64,000 bases of DNA from an uncultured Winogradskyella sp. (GCF_947498005.1 NZ_CANMIW010000005.1:62001-126000), one strand, 5' to 3'. Shown: positions 41,943-50,570, numbered from the stretch's first letter. Numbers and translations: made by a program. Notes: generated by a model from the sequence alone, not told the origin.

Positions 41943-42881
41943 TTATTTAGCCTTAGGACTAATAATTTCTACATTCTGAAAAGCAATTGCACCACGAATA
42001 ACACCAGAAATGACATCATGTAATGCATTAATTATTTGCATTTTTAGTTCACTTTTATGATAAATGATACTCACTTCTCTTGCAGGTGAAGGTTCTGTAA
42101 AATGCCTTAAATTAGAATTCATTTTTTCTTTTACATCTAACGTGTGCAGATAAGGCAATAATGTCATTCCCATACCTTCATCAGATAATTTTATTAAAGT
42201 TTCTATACTACCACTTTCTAATTGAAAGTTTTCATCCACTTGATTTTTAAATACCTTGCAAAGATTAATGACACCATCTCTAAAACAGTGACCATCCTCT
42301 AAGAGCAGCATATCTTCAATATCTAAGTCTCTTACTTCAATTGTTTTCATATCCCTTAACCTGTGATTATTTGGAATGTAAGCAACAAATGGTTCGTAAT
42401 ATAAAACACGTTCTTTAATATTATCACTTTCTAAAGGCGTTGCGGCAATGGCAGCATCTAAATGTCCGTCACTAAGACGCGCTAAAATTTCTTCAGTGGT
42501 TAATTCTTCAATTTTTAATTTAACTTTAGGAAACTTCTTTATAAAATTCTTCAAGAACATTGGCAATAAAGTAGGCATCACTGTTGGTATAATACCTAAT
42601 CTAAACTCGCCTCCAATAAACCCTTTTTGTTGATCTACAATATCTTGTATTCTATCAGCTTCATTTACAATATTTCTTGCTTGAAAAACTATTTTACGTC
42701 CAACATCGGTCAATTCAATAGGTTTTTTTCCTCTATCAAAAATTATAATGTCCAATTCATCTTCAAGCTTCTGAATTTGAGTACTTAGTGTAGGCTGAGT
42801 CACAAAACAATGTTCAGCTGCTTTTGTGAAGTTCTTATGTTCTGCAATGGCTAATGCATATTTAAGTTGTGTAATGGTCAT
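41943..42881 (-). CDS. oxyR: OxyR-type LysR regulator of peroxide stress
   Basis: A 312-residue LysR regulator: N-terminal winged helix (TQLKYALAIAEHKNFTKAA, TQPTLSTQIQKLE) and a substrate-binding domain with EDGHCFRDGVINLC. The two Cys fall at residues 199 and 208, the same numbering as the peroxide-sensing disulfide of E. coli OxyR. The dps gene is divergent, 102 bases away, and is the expected target. Confidence 0.93.
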   Translation of the reverse strand: MTITQLKYALAIAEHKNFTKAAEHCFVTQPTLSTQIQKLEDELDIIIFDRGKKPIELTDVGRKIVFQARNIVNEADRIQDIVDQQKGFIGGEFRLGIIPTVMPTLLPMFLKNFIKKFPKVKLKIEELTTEEILARLSDGHLDAAIAATPLESDNIKERVLYYEPFVAYIPNNHRLRDMKTIEVRDLDIEDMLLLEDGHCFRDGVINLCKVFKNQVDENFQLESGSIETLIKLSDEGMGMTLLPYLHTLDVKEKMNSNLRHFTEPSPAREVSIIYHKSELKMQIINALHDVISGVIRGAIAFQNVEIISPKAK

Positions 42882-42900
42882 AACTATTAATTTTGGTTAT
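42880..42900. promoter_or_regulatory. Dyad in the oxyR-dps intergenic region
   Basis: ATAAC at 42880-42884 and GTTAT at 42896-42900 are complementary, 11 bases apart, next to a direct repeat of AAAAGTATT at 42901-42909 and 42910-42918. This is a candidate OxyR operator between the divergent promoters. Confidence 0.4.
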
Positions 42901-42934
42901 AAAAGTATTAAAAGTATTCATAAAAACTATACTA

Positions 42935-42962
42935 TTTGTTGCTTATTTCAACCGTAAATTTG
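42935..42962 (+). promoter_or_regulatory. Promoter of dps
   Basis: TTTG at 42935-42938 and TAAATTTG at 42955-42962 with 16-base spacing, slightly short of the preferred 19, which would suit an activator-dependent promoter. The ATG is 21 bases downstream. Confidence 0.6.
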
Positions 42963-42983
42963 TGTAAATAAAAAAAATATATC

Positions 42984-43463
42984 ATGACACTAAATAGCAT
43001 AGGTTTAGATACCAAAAAAACAGAACAATTAGCTGAAGAATTAAATCAGTTATTAGCAAATTTTCAATTGTATTATCAAAATTTGAGAGGTATTCATTGG
43101 AATATTAAAGGACGAGGATTTTTTGATCTTCATGTTAAATTTGAAGAATTATACACAGATACCAACGTTAAGGTAGATGAAATCGCAGAGCGTATTTTAA
43201 CTTTGGGAGCAACACCTTTACATACGTTTGACGATTATACAAAAGCAGCAAAAGTTCCTGTAGGAAAAAATATTTCTAAGGATGAAAAAGCAGTGCAGCT
43301 CATAGTAGACTCTTTAAGTCAGTTGTTAGAAATGGAGCGATCTATTTTAGAAATGGCAGGCGATGCTAATGATGAAGGAACAAACTCAATGATGAGCGAT
43401 TTTATTACCGAACAAGAAAAAACAGTTTGGATGATGAAAGCGTGGTTAGGTGAAACTGTATAG
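42984..43463 (+). CDS. dps: Dps-family ferritin-like DNA protection protein
   Basis: A 159-residue mini-ferritin that stores iron using peroxide as oxidant and shields DNA. The inter-subunit ferroxidase ligands are all in place with canonical spacing: His38 in GIHWNIKG, His50 in FFDLH, Asp65 and Glu69 in VDEIAERI. Divergent from oxyR, so induction by peroxide is likely. Confidence 0.95.
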   Translation: MTLNSIGLDTKKTEQLAEELNQLLANFQLYYQNLRGIHWNIKGRGFFDLHVKFEELYTDTNVKVDEIAERILTLGATPLHTFDDYTKAAKVPVGKNISKDEKAVQLIVDSLSQLLEMERSILEMAGDANDEGTNSMMSDFITEQEKTVWMMKAWLGETV

Positions 43464-43481
43464 AAATATACAATTAGAATT

Positions 43482-43520
43482 AAAAATCCCTTCAAATTTA
43501 TGTTTGAAGGGATTTTTTTT
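43482..43520. terminator. Bidirectional terminator after dps
   Basis: AAAAATCCCTTCAAA and its exact complement around a six-base loop, ending in eight T; the A side serves the convergent lipoprotein gene. Confidence 0.92.
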
Positions 43521-43533
43521 GATATTATTTTAA

Positions 43534-44853
43534 TTAATTACAAGATCTGCTTAGTTCCATTACGTCTCCATTGGTTAGTAGCAGAGAAATTGAGCAAGGT
43601 AAATCGCAATCTACAACCATCCATTGACCTGTTGCTTGTTGCAAGTCTGGGCCAGAAAAACTCAATGACAACATATTACCAGAAATAGGATTTTCTACTG
43701 CAGACCATGTGCCTGAAAACGTATTTCCATCAGATGTCCATTGTAAAGAGCCGTCAGCATTAAATGAAATTTCATAACCATTCAAATCTTGAGAACCATT
43801 AATATTACTTACTGTCCAACCTGAATTTTCTACTAGAGCAGTTGTGATTGCACTTGGTAAACATAATGGATTTCCAGAATTACAGGCCACAAAATCAGCT
43901 TCCGTATAACCATCACAAAGTGCTAAACAAGCATTGTTATATGAAACTGTTAGAATATTACCACTTGTATCAATTACTTCTACGCATACTGGATTAACAT
44001 TGGCAGGACAAGGGCATCCAAAACAATTTGTTATAATACCTTCTAATTCCTCAGAACTTGTCACATCTACTATATTTCCGTTTTCTAAGGTCACTGAAAT
44101 AGGATATATAAAATCAAAATCATAAACGTTATAAAGTGTAGTGTTCAATTCTGCTTCAGAGTTAACTTCAATTGTGGTATTACCATCAATAATTACTGAA
44201 ACCGGGAAATTTAAGCTAAAACACTGATTATTTGTGCTATTGTAGTCTTCTTCACAGTTTTCAACAAAATCATCTGAAGTAAAGCCATCACAAGCAGCAA
44301 AACATTCGTTAGAATAAGTTACAATAAAAGTATCTCCATTAGGATTCGTGATTTCTACGCAGACAGGATCGTAAACTTCAAAACATTCACAAGGACCAGC
44401 TGTGTTAAAATCGCATGATTCAATTAATGATGTAAATTCACTTTCATTAGTTATTGTTGCAATCTCTATGCTATTGGTAGACTCATTATAAATTTCTACA
44501 TTAAAAGGAAATGCGATACCGTTTATAAATAAATTATCATTAGAATTTAGCATTACATCTATTAAGCCATCTAAATCTGAGATTGAAACGGTAGTTCCAT
44601 TATTATAGGCTAAGGTTAAAGGGTACACAAAATCGAAACAAAAATCTAAGACAATATTTCCAGCCGGATTATTAAATTGAGATACGTTGCCGCTATCATC
44701 AAATTGTGCTCGTAATTGATCAAGTGTAGTGGTAATTGACTCACTTTCTTCAGTGGTTTGTTGTTCCTCGATTACAGGTTCGTTGTTGGTACAAGCTGTG
44801 AATACCAAAAGTATCATAGCAAGACTCAAAATAGTAAGTTTAAACGTTTTCAT
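43534..44853 (-). CDS. Lipoprotein with two Kazal-like protease-inhibitor modules
   Basis: A 439-residue exported lipoprotein (lipobox VFTAC, Cys21). After an acidic linker the protein shows an internal duplication. Two beta units (about 72-105 and 110-147) precede a six-Cys module (Cys155, 157, 165, 184, 188, 200). Two more beta units (211-243, 246-277) precede a second module (280, 282, 290, 309, 313, 324). Both have DPVC/NPVC and YSNEC/YNNAC as in Kazal inhibitors, with an unusually long 18-residue C3-C4 interval. The C-terminal about 100 residues look lipocalin-like. The frame extends 14 codons further to 44895, but only ATG 44853 puts the signal peptide at the N terminus. It shares an ECF-type promoter with the adjacent fecR gene. 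Confidence 0.82.
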   Translation of the reverse strand: MKTFKLTILSLAMILLVFTACTNNEPVIEEQQTTEESESITTTLDQLRAQFDDSGNVSQFNNPAGNIVLDFCFDFVYPLTLAYNNGTTVSISDLDGLIDVMLNSNDNLFINGIAFPFNVEIYNESTNSIEIATITNESEFTSLIESCDFNTAGPCECFEVYDPVCVEITNPNGDTFIVTYSNECFAACDGFTSDDFVENCEEDYNSTNNQCFSLNFPVSVIIDGNTTIEVNSEAELNTTLYNVYDFDFIYPISVTLENGNIVDVTSSEELEGIITNCFGCPCPANVNPVCVEVIDTSGNILTVSYNNACLALCDGYTEADFVACNSGNPLCLPSAITTALVENSGWTVSNINGSQDLNGYEISFNADGSLQWTSDGNTFSGTWSAVENPISGNMLSLSFSGPDLQQATGQWMVVDCDLPCSISLLLTNGDVMELSRSCN

Positions 44854-44902
44854 TGGTGTTGGAATTAAAAAGTTAAAATAAATTATCGAGGTCAATCAAC
44901 CG

Positions 44903-44931
44903 TAAGACAACTCAAATTTTAAAAACCCTAC
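44903..44931 (-). promoter_or_regulatory. ECF-sigma promoter of the Kazal-like lipoprotein
   Basis: On the minus strand: GTAGGG, then exactly 15 bases, then TTGTCTTA, ending 49 bases from the lipoprotein ATG. The same two boxes with the same spacing precede fecR at 45514-45542, which makes this the likely promoter of the sigma factor encoded between them. Confidence 0.8.
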
Positions 44932-44955
44932 TTTTTTCTAAAACTATTTTTTTTA

Positions 44956-44963
44956 TAGTTTTG
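44956..44963 (+). promoter_or_regulatory. Housekeeping -7 box of the ECF sigma gene
   Basis: TAGTTTTG matches TAnnTTTG, 22 bases before the sigma-factor ATG, and overlaps an 8-bp hairpin (AAAACTAT at 44940-44947 with ATAGTTTT at 44955-44962). The sigma gene itself therefore appears to be read by the primary sigma factor. Confidence 0.6.
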
Positions 44964-44985
44964 ACGTTGAATTAATTGTATATCA

Positions 44986-45498
44986 ATGTCTAAAAGTAAT
45001 CGTAATATTTGTCTTTCTAAAACCTTTGAGTTAATATACAATACGTATGCTAAATCCATTAGGCGATTTTTGTTTTTTAAAACACAAGATGCAGACAAGG
45101 CAGAAGATATATTACAAGAAACCTTTGTGAAATTATGGAGCAATTGTAGTAATGTTAATTACGACAAGGTAAAAAGTTACCTTTTCAGTACTGCACATAA
45201 TATGTTTTTAAATGACATAAAACATCAAAAAGTAAAAGACAATTACACAAAGCAATTTAATAAAATTGATAACAATGAGTCTCCTGAGTTTATACTGTTA
45301 GAAAAAGAGTTTATGGAGAAATTAGAAGCAACCATAGCAACTCTACCAGATAAACAACGCGAAGTTTTTTTACTAAATAGAATTGAAAAGAAAAAATATA
45401 AAGACATAGCAGAGCAACTTAATATTTCGGTAAAGGCTGTTGAGAAAAGAATGCATCTTGCTTTAGTTGTAATGCGCGAAAAAATAGGAAATGTTTAA
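44986..45498 (+). CDS. ECF RNA polymerase sigma factor (FecI-like)
   Basis: A 170-residue sigma-70 family factor with region 2 (LIYNTYAKSIRRFLFFKT, then DKAEDILQETFVKLW) and region 4 (LPDKQREVFLLNRIEKKKYK and LNISVKAVEKRMHLAL). It is followed by a FecR anti-sigma gene and a TonB-dependent receptor, the standard cell-surface signalling order. The matched GTAGGG-N15-TTGTCTTA promoters on both sides of it define its probable recognition sequence. Confidence 0.95.
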   Translation: MSKSNRNICLSKTFELIYNTYAKSIRRFLFFKTQDADKAEDILQETFVKLWSNCSNVNYDKVKSYLFSTAHNMFLNDIKHQKVKDNYTKQFNKIDNNESPEFILLEKEFMEKLEATIATLPDKQREVFLLNRIEKKKYKDIAEQLNISVKAVEKRMHLALVVMREKIGNV

Positions 45499-45513
45499 TT
45501 TTTTATAATAGAA

Positions 45514-45542
45514 GTAGGGTTTTAGTTTTTAAAGTTGTCTTA
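45514..45542 (+). promoter_or_regulatory. ECF-sigma promoter of fecR-TonB receptor genes
   Basis: GTAGGG at 45514-45519, 15 bases, TTGTCTTA at 45535-45542, ending 13 bases before the fecR ATG. Identical boxes and spacing to 44931-44903 on the other strand. Confidence 0.82.
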
Positions 45543-45555
45543 GTTATAGAATATC

Positions 45556-46470
45556 ATGGAAAAAGAAAATACAAATAAAGATGTTTATTTAGCAAAATGG
45601 TTAGCTGGTGATTTATCAGACAATCAGCTAAAAGAATTAGTTAGTAGTGTTGATTTTGATGCCTTTTCTAAAATTAGAAAAGGTATTGAAGTCTATGAGC
45701 AACTAGAAGCACCAATTGATGAATCTTTTTCTAAAATTCAAGATCGTATTAAAACTGAGGAACCTAAAGTTAGACCATTAAAAAAATATTGGTCAATTGC
45801 TGCAGCGGCATCTGTAGTATTGTTTTTTGGTTTATTCTTTTTGTTAGATAACGATAATGTTTCTATAGAAACAGGATTTGGCGAGCAAAAAACGATAGCA
45901 TTATTAGATGGCTCTGAAGTGATTATTAACTCCAGATCAAAAGTATCTTACAATAAGGAAAGTTGGGCAGAACAAAGAATTGTCAACCTAGAAGGCGAAG
46001 CGTATTTTAAGGTAGAAAAAGGAAACACGTTTACAGTAAAAACAATAAATGGTAATGTAACTGTTTTAGGAACACAATTTAATGTTATATCTGATGGATC
46101 TTATTTTGATGTCGTTTGTTACGAAGGTAAGGTTGCTGTTAAAATTGATGTGTCAGAGCATGTGTTATTGCCATCGCAAACTGTACAGAAATTAAATGGG
46201 CTTCCTGCTACATCTAATTTTGTTCAACATATAAAACCAACATGGATAGAAGGCGAGAGTACATTTAGAAGTGTACCAGTAAAATATGTCATTTCAGCTT
46301 TAGAAAAGCAATATAATATAACTTTCAATACAATAGAAATTGACGATTCTGTAGTGTTTACAGGCGGTTTTCCACACAATAATCTTAAAGTAGCATTACA
46401 AACTGTTTTTGAAACTCTAGACATAAAATATTCTGAAAAAGAAAACCGTAACATTAATCTTAGATATTAA
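45556..46470 (+). CDS. FecR-family anti-sigma factor
   Basis: A 304-residue bitopic protein: cytoplasmic sigma-binding head (YLAKWLAGDLSDNQLKEL), one membrane helix (about residues 80-97), and a periplasmic FecR domain (GFGEQKTIALLDGSEVIINS, VNLEGEAYFKVEKG, VTVLGTQFNV) plus a C-terminal STN-interacting region. It should hold the ECF factor inactive until the receptor signals. Own ECF-type promoter gives feedback. Confidence 0.95.
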   Translation: MEKENTNKDVYLAKWLAGDLSDNQLKELVSSVDFDAFSKIRKGIEVYEQLEAPIDESFSKIQDRIKTEEPKVRPLKKYWSIAAAASVVLFFGLFFLLDNDNVSIETGFGEQKTIALLDGSEVIINSRSKVSYNKESWAEQRIVNLEGEAYFKVEKGNTFTVKTINGNVTVLGTQFNVISDGSYFDVVCYEGKVAVKIDVSEHVLLPSQTVQKLNGLPATSNFVQHIKPTWIEGESTFRSVPVKYVISALEKQYNITFNTIEIDDSVVFTGGFPHNNLKVALQTVFETLDIKYSEKENRNINLRY

Positions 46471-46472
46471 AT

Positions 46473-48773
46473 ATGAGGTTAATCAATATCTTTGTTCTAA
46501 TGTTACTCCCATTACTAGCCTTTTCTCAAGAAGAGGCTTTTTATATAGCTTGTAATAACGAAGATGTTGCGGAGACGTTTACTAGAATTGAAGACACTTA
46601 TAATGTTTTGTTATCCTATAAAGACGATGATTTCATAGGGAAACGAATAACAATTACCAGAAAAAAGCGAACGCTTTTAGAAGTTTTAGATGCTTTAAAA
46701 GAACACGTCGGTTTTGATTATAAGATTATTAATGATCGCTATATAATTATCAATCAGGTGGCAGAAGAAGATTTAAAATTTAATGCCCTAGATAAAGTAT
46801 TAATTCGGAGTTATTTAACGCGAGGCATAGAAAAACGCAGTGATGGCTCATATATTATTAAACCTATAAAATTAGGTATTTTGCCAGGCCTTACAGAGCC
46901 AGATGTTTTAGAAAGTATTCAACTATTACCAGGTGTTTTAAGTCCTAATGAAACCGCAACAAGTTTTTTTGTTCGTGGAGGTGCTTCAGACCAAAATAGA
47001 CTTATTTGGGATGGCATTACCATTTATCACAGAGGTCATCTTTTTGGAATGATTTCGCCATTAAACCCAAATGTAACCTCTAATATAAAATTTATAAATA
47101 AAGGCACTCATGCACGTTATGGCGAACGCTTATCTAGCGTTATAGATATGACGTCTCTTTCTGAAATTCCAAATAAGTTGAAAGCCGAAATTGGTTTTAA
47201 TGGTATTGCTGGTGATGTTTTGCTAGATATTCCTGTGATTAAAGAGAAAATGAATATTCAAGCGTCATTTAGGCGCAGCTATGCAGATGTTTATGAAACG
47301 TTTACATTCAATCAATTAACCGACAAGGTTTTTGATGGTACCAAAATTGAAGATTCTAATGATGGAGCCAATGCGTTTTCTTTTTTAGATTATAATTTAA
47401 AACTGAACTTTAAACCAAATAAAAATAATGCCTTCTATGTGAGTCTTATTTCAATTGAAAATGAACTCGATTATAGGTTTAATGATTCCGAAAATAATGC
47501 CACATACAGTGATAAATTAAAAATGAATAACTACGGTTATGGTTTAGGCTGGACAATAAACTGGAACAAAAAACTATCGCAGACAACAACGGCATTCTTT
47601 TCTGATTATCAACTTAACTATAATTATATAACAAGAGAGGATAATGAACACGTTTCAGATTTTGATAAACGGAATATTATATTCGATTCTGGTATCGTTT
47701 CAGAATTAAACTTAGACTTAGCTCCTAAAAGTGCGATTTCTTTAGGTTTTCAATACACTTTAAAGGATGTCGCTTTTGCATTTTTAAATACCACAAACGT
47801 ATCATTTATTTTAGACGAAGAAAAAAGTGTTATTGAATCTCATAGTTTATATGGTAGCTACGCGTATAAAAACCCAAAACTTTTTGATGTCATTGTTGGT
47901 TTACGTTCTAGCTATTTTAAACAATTGGATGCTGTAAGATTAGAGCCAAGATTACAGTTGCTAAAACCTGTTTTTAAGCATCTAAAATTACAAGCAACTG
48001 CCGAAATCAAAAACCAGATTATTAGCGAAATTGATGAAACTATTTTAAGTGATTTGTCATTAGAAAATAGACTTTGGCGATTAGCAGATGGTGATGAATT
48101 TCCTATAATCAATAGCCAACATGTTTCTGCAGGATTAATTTATAATAAGAGTAATTTAAGTATTGATGTAGATGCTTATTACAAGAAACTTAAAAATATA
48201 ACAGCGTTGTCTTTAGGGTTTTTAAATCCTGAAAACAGCAATTTTAACATTGGAAAACAACGTGTTTTTGGTGTTGATGTATTTGCAAAAAAGCGATTTA
48301 ATAACATTAATACTTGGCTGAGTTATTCATATAATAGGTCTATAAGTAATTTTGAAAATCTTAATGACAGTAGAGACTTTAAGTCTAAATCTAATGCTAC
48401 ACACGCGGTCTCAACGGCTTTAAGTTATAAGTTAAATAAGTTTCAATTGGCTTTGGGTTGGAAATGGCAAACCGGAAAACCTTATACTAAATCTGATGAA
48501 AGTGATGATGGTTTAACATTTAATGATGGTATTAATAATGGTGAGTTGCCAAATTATCATCGCTTAGATTTTTCATCAACTTATAGTTTTAAATTCTCTG
48601 AACAAAATAACTTACGAGGAAAAATAGGTTTGTCAATTAGAAATATTTATAATCGGAATAACTTAATTAGCAGAGAATATAGAGGTAATAATAGTTTAGA
48701 TGATTCTATTGAACGCATTGAAAAATATTCATTAGGTATAACTCCAAATATCTTGTTTAGATTGTACTGGTAA
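46473..48773 (+). CDS. TonB-dependent signalling receptor with N-terminal STN domain
   Basis: A 766-residue outer-membrane receptor. Signal peptide (about 1-18), secretin/TonB short N-terminal domain (about 22-95, with FTRIEDTYNVLLSYKDD and LLEVLDALKEHV), plug (about 130-240, with TSFFVRGGASDQNRLIWDG) and a 22-strand-type barrel ending LGITPNILFRLYW with C-terminal Trp. The usual carboxypeptidase-like domain is absent. The STN domain and the fecI/fecR neighbours mark it as a transducer. No SusD partner is present, so the ligand may be a siderophore, peptide or protein; unknown. Confidence 0.93.
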   Translation: MRLINIFVLMLLPLLAFSQEEAFYIACNNEDVAETFTRIEDTYNVLLSYKDDDFIGKRITITRKKRTLLEVLDALKEHVGFDYKIINDRYIIINQVAEEDLKFNALDKVLIRSYLTRGIEKRSDGSYIIKPIKLGILPGLTEPDVLESIQLLPGVLSPNETATSFFVRGGASDQNRLIWDGITIYHRGHLFGMISPLNPNVTSNIKFINKGTHARYGERLSSVIDMTSLSEIPNKLKAEIGFNGIAGDVLLDIPVIKEKMNIQASFRRSYADVYETFTFNQLTDKVFDGTKIEDSNDGANAFSFLDYNLKLNFKPNKNNAFYVSLISIENELDYRFNDSENNATYSDKLKMNNYGYGLGWTINWNKKLSQTTTAFFSDYQLNYNYITREDNEHVSDFDKRNIIFDSGIVSELNLDLAPKSAISLGFQYTLKDVAFAFLNTTNVSFILDEEKSVIESHSLYGSYAYKNPKLFDVIVGLRSSYFKQLDAVRLEPRLQLLKPVFKHLKLQATAEIKNQIISEIDETILSDLSLENRLWRLADGDEFPIINSQHVSAGLIYNKSNLSIDVDAYYKKLKNITALSLGFLNPENSNFNIGKQRVFGVDVFAKKRFNNINTWLSYSYNRSISNFENLNDSRDFKSKSNATHAVSTALSYKLNKFQLALGWKWQTGKPYTKSDESDDGLTFNDGINNGELPNYHRLDFSSTYSFKFSEQNNLRGKIGLSIRNIYNRNNLISREYRGNNSLDDSIERIEKYSLGITPNILFRLYW

Positions 48774-48781
48774 TTAGACAT

Positions 48782-48814
48782 AAAAAAAGCCATTAATTGC
48801 TTAATGACTTTTTT
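48782..48814. terminator. Terminator after the TonB receptor gene
   Basis: AAAAAAAGCCATTAA with TTAATGACTTTTTT around TTGC, with one C-A mismatch. Usable from both sides for the convergent genes. Confidence 0.8.
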
Positions 48815-48842
48815 CTTTACATTTTGATTGATGTTGTGATTG

Positions 48843-49259
48843 TTAGAATCTAATATTTAACTCTAAATCTTTGTCTGCAACTGTAAATTTTGCGTCATCA
48901 TAATTTGGTGGCCCAAAAGACATAGAGTTATTAGAAACTCCGTAAGATTCTAAAGGCATTCCGTTATCTCTAAAATCCATTTTATCATTACTATTAGCAT
49001 CATGAAATGCAATAATAGCATAATCTCCAGATTCAACATTTTCAAAAGTAACAGTTATTTTTCCGTCTTTAATTTCAGATTCTGCGGTCATTAAACCTTT
49101 ACCTTTCATAAATGTGTCAGCCGTATGAAGCGATAATTTTACGGTTCCTTTATCACTCGTAACATTATCTATGGTAACTGTGATGGTAGAACTTTTATCT
49201 TGGGCAAAACTGAATAATGTAGTTAATACAAGTGCGAATGTTAAAAATAAATTTTTCAT
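48843..49259 (-). CDS. DUF2141 domain-containing exported protein
   Basis: A 138-residue protein with cleavable signal peptide (ending SFAQD) and one beta-sandwich domain of the DUF2141 type: TVTIDNVTSDKGTVKLSLH, the conserved YAIIAFHDANSNDKMDF and PLESYGVSNN. The family is common and uncharacterised. Monocistronic and convergent with the receptor gene. Confidence 0.92.
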   Translation of the reverse strand: MKNLFLTFALVLTTLFSFAQDKSSTITVTIDNVTSDKGTVKLSLHTADTFMKGKGLMTAESEIKDGKITVTFENVESGDYAIIAFHDANSNDKMDFRDNGMPLESYGVSNNSMSFGPPNYDDAKFTVADKDLELNIRF

Positions 49260-49390
49260 AATAAAATTGATTTAATGGTTAATGTGAAACTGTTCTTTTT
49301 TGTTGATGATTCAAATGTCTAAATAATATCTCAGTTTCTAAATTTCAATTTACTGAATTGTATTTTTAATAGGATGAGATGTAATATTTT

Positions 49391-50200
49391 TTAATTAAAA
49401 TACTTTTTAACGCTTTGCCATATTCGATTTGGCAGTAAAGGTTCTATTAGTTGTCCAAGGTATGTGTTTGATGTTTCCTCTTTAATTCCATAAGCTTTAG
49501 GTTCATGCAGCGGGCAAACATATGTTCCAAATAGTTTATCCATAATTGGAGATATATTAGCATAGTTACCAGCTCTTCTATCTAAATCGTGGTGCCAATG
49601 ATGTAATTCTGGAGCACCAATTAAAATTCTAAGTGGACCAAGTGGTAATCTTACATTAGAATGTATATATATTGCCCAAATACCCCTAAAAGCAATAATT
49701 CCTGCAATGGATTCTAAAGGAAAACCTAATAGATAAGCAGGTAAATTAATAAGCCCAATTGTATAAATTGAATCTAATGGATGTTCTCGGTGCGAGGCTA
49801 ACCAGTCTAAGTGTTTTGCGCTATGATGAACTTTGTGAAATCGCCATAAAAAATCGACTTTATGCTGTAACCTATGACCACAATAAATTAAGAAATCACT
49901 CAAAATTAAAACACTAAGAACTTGCAGAATAAATGGTTGAAACGATATAAATGTTTGAATTTTTTTTGGTACTAAACCAGATAAAGATTCACCAAAATAA
50001 TTAATTGTCCATAATACTAAACTGCTCCAAACGATATATTGACCAATAAAAAAGCAGAAATCTAAGAACCAGTTTGGACGAAAAATTTTTTGCCCTTTTT
50101 TTGCTGGAAACACTTTTTCCATTGGAATGAATACTAGACTAAGAAAAAGATAGCTTAGTACTGTAACTAATATGATATCCCAAATGTCATTATTTATCAT
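49391..50200 (-). CDS. Sterol desaturase/fatty acid hydroxylase family protein
   Basis: A 269-residue integral membrane di-iron oxygenase candidate. Four or five helices and the full set of His boxes: HRLQH, HKVHHSAKH, then SHREHPLD and HHWHHDLDRR near the C terminus. Members hydroxylate or desaturate lipids such as sterols, carotenoids or fatty acids. Substrate unknown; no sterol pathway genes are in the window. Its start overlaps the upstream small protein gene by ATGA. Confidence 0.93.
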   Translation of the reverse strand: MINNDIWDIILVTVLSYLFLSLVFIPMEKVFPAKKGQKIFRPNWFLDFCFFIGQYIVWSSLVLWTINYFGESLSGLVPKKIQTFISFQPFILQVLSVLILSDFLIYCGHRLQHKVDFLWRFHKVHHSAKHLDWLASHREHPLDSIYTIGLINLPAYLLGFPLESIAGIIAFRGIWAIYIHSNVRLPLGPLRILIGAPELHHWHHDLDRRAGNYANISPIMDKLFGTYVCPLHEPKAYGIKEETSNTYLGQLIEPLLPNRIWQSVKKYFN

Positions 50201-50538
50201 TTGACATCCATTGAATCGATTGAAATACTATCTTTACTTAGTAGGTATAAATCTTCTGTGCTAAGGATAATACCAGATTTAGAACTGTAAATAAGTGGTT
50301 TAATATTGACTAATGTGTCTTTAATGGTTGTGTCCTTTTTTTTATAATGGTCAACTAATATTAATGATTTTGAAGAAGATATGGTTTCTATTTTTACAAT
50401 TGAATCCATAGGATTATTGGTTTCATTTGAATTTGATTCATTTTGTTTGTAAAAATAGCCACTTCGATAGCAAATAAAACTTACCAAAAGAGAAATAAAA
50501 AGTATGATGGTAAACATTTTTATTAAACTCCTTTTCAT
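50197..50538 (-). CDS. Unknown small signal-anchored protein
   Basis: A 113-residue protein with one N-terminal membrane helix (about residues 8-24) and a polar extracytoplasmic domain rich in Ser, Lys and Asp. I do not recognise a family. It ends within the start of the desaturase-like gene (4-base overlap) and begins 32 bases from the DUF58 gene end, so it may be a late gene of the MoxR-DUF58 operon. Confidence 0.65.
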   Translation of the reverse strand: MKRSLIKMFTIILFISLLVSFICYRSGYFYKQNESNSNETNNPMDSIVKIETISSSKSLILVDHYKKKDTTIKDTLVNIKPLIYSSKSGIILSTEDLYLLSKDSISIDSMDVK

Positions 50539-50570
50539 TTTATTAAGTTTTTAATAAAGTTACAAATGTT

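Noticed and set aside
48225..48240. CTGAAAACAG in the TonB receptor gene as a third regulator site
   Set aside because: It is inside coding sequence and lacks the outer dyad positions seen in the two intergenic copies.
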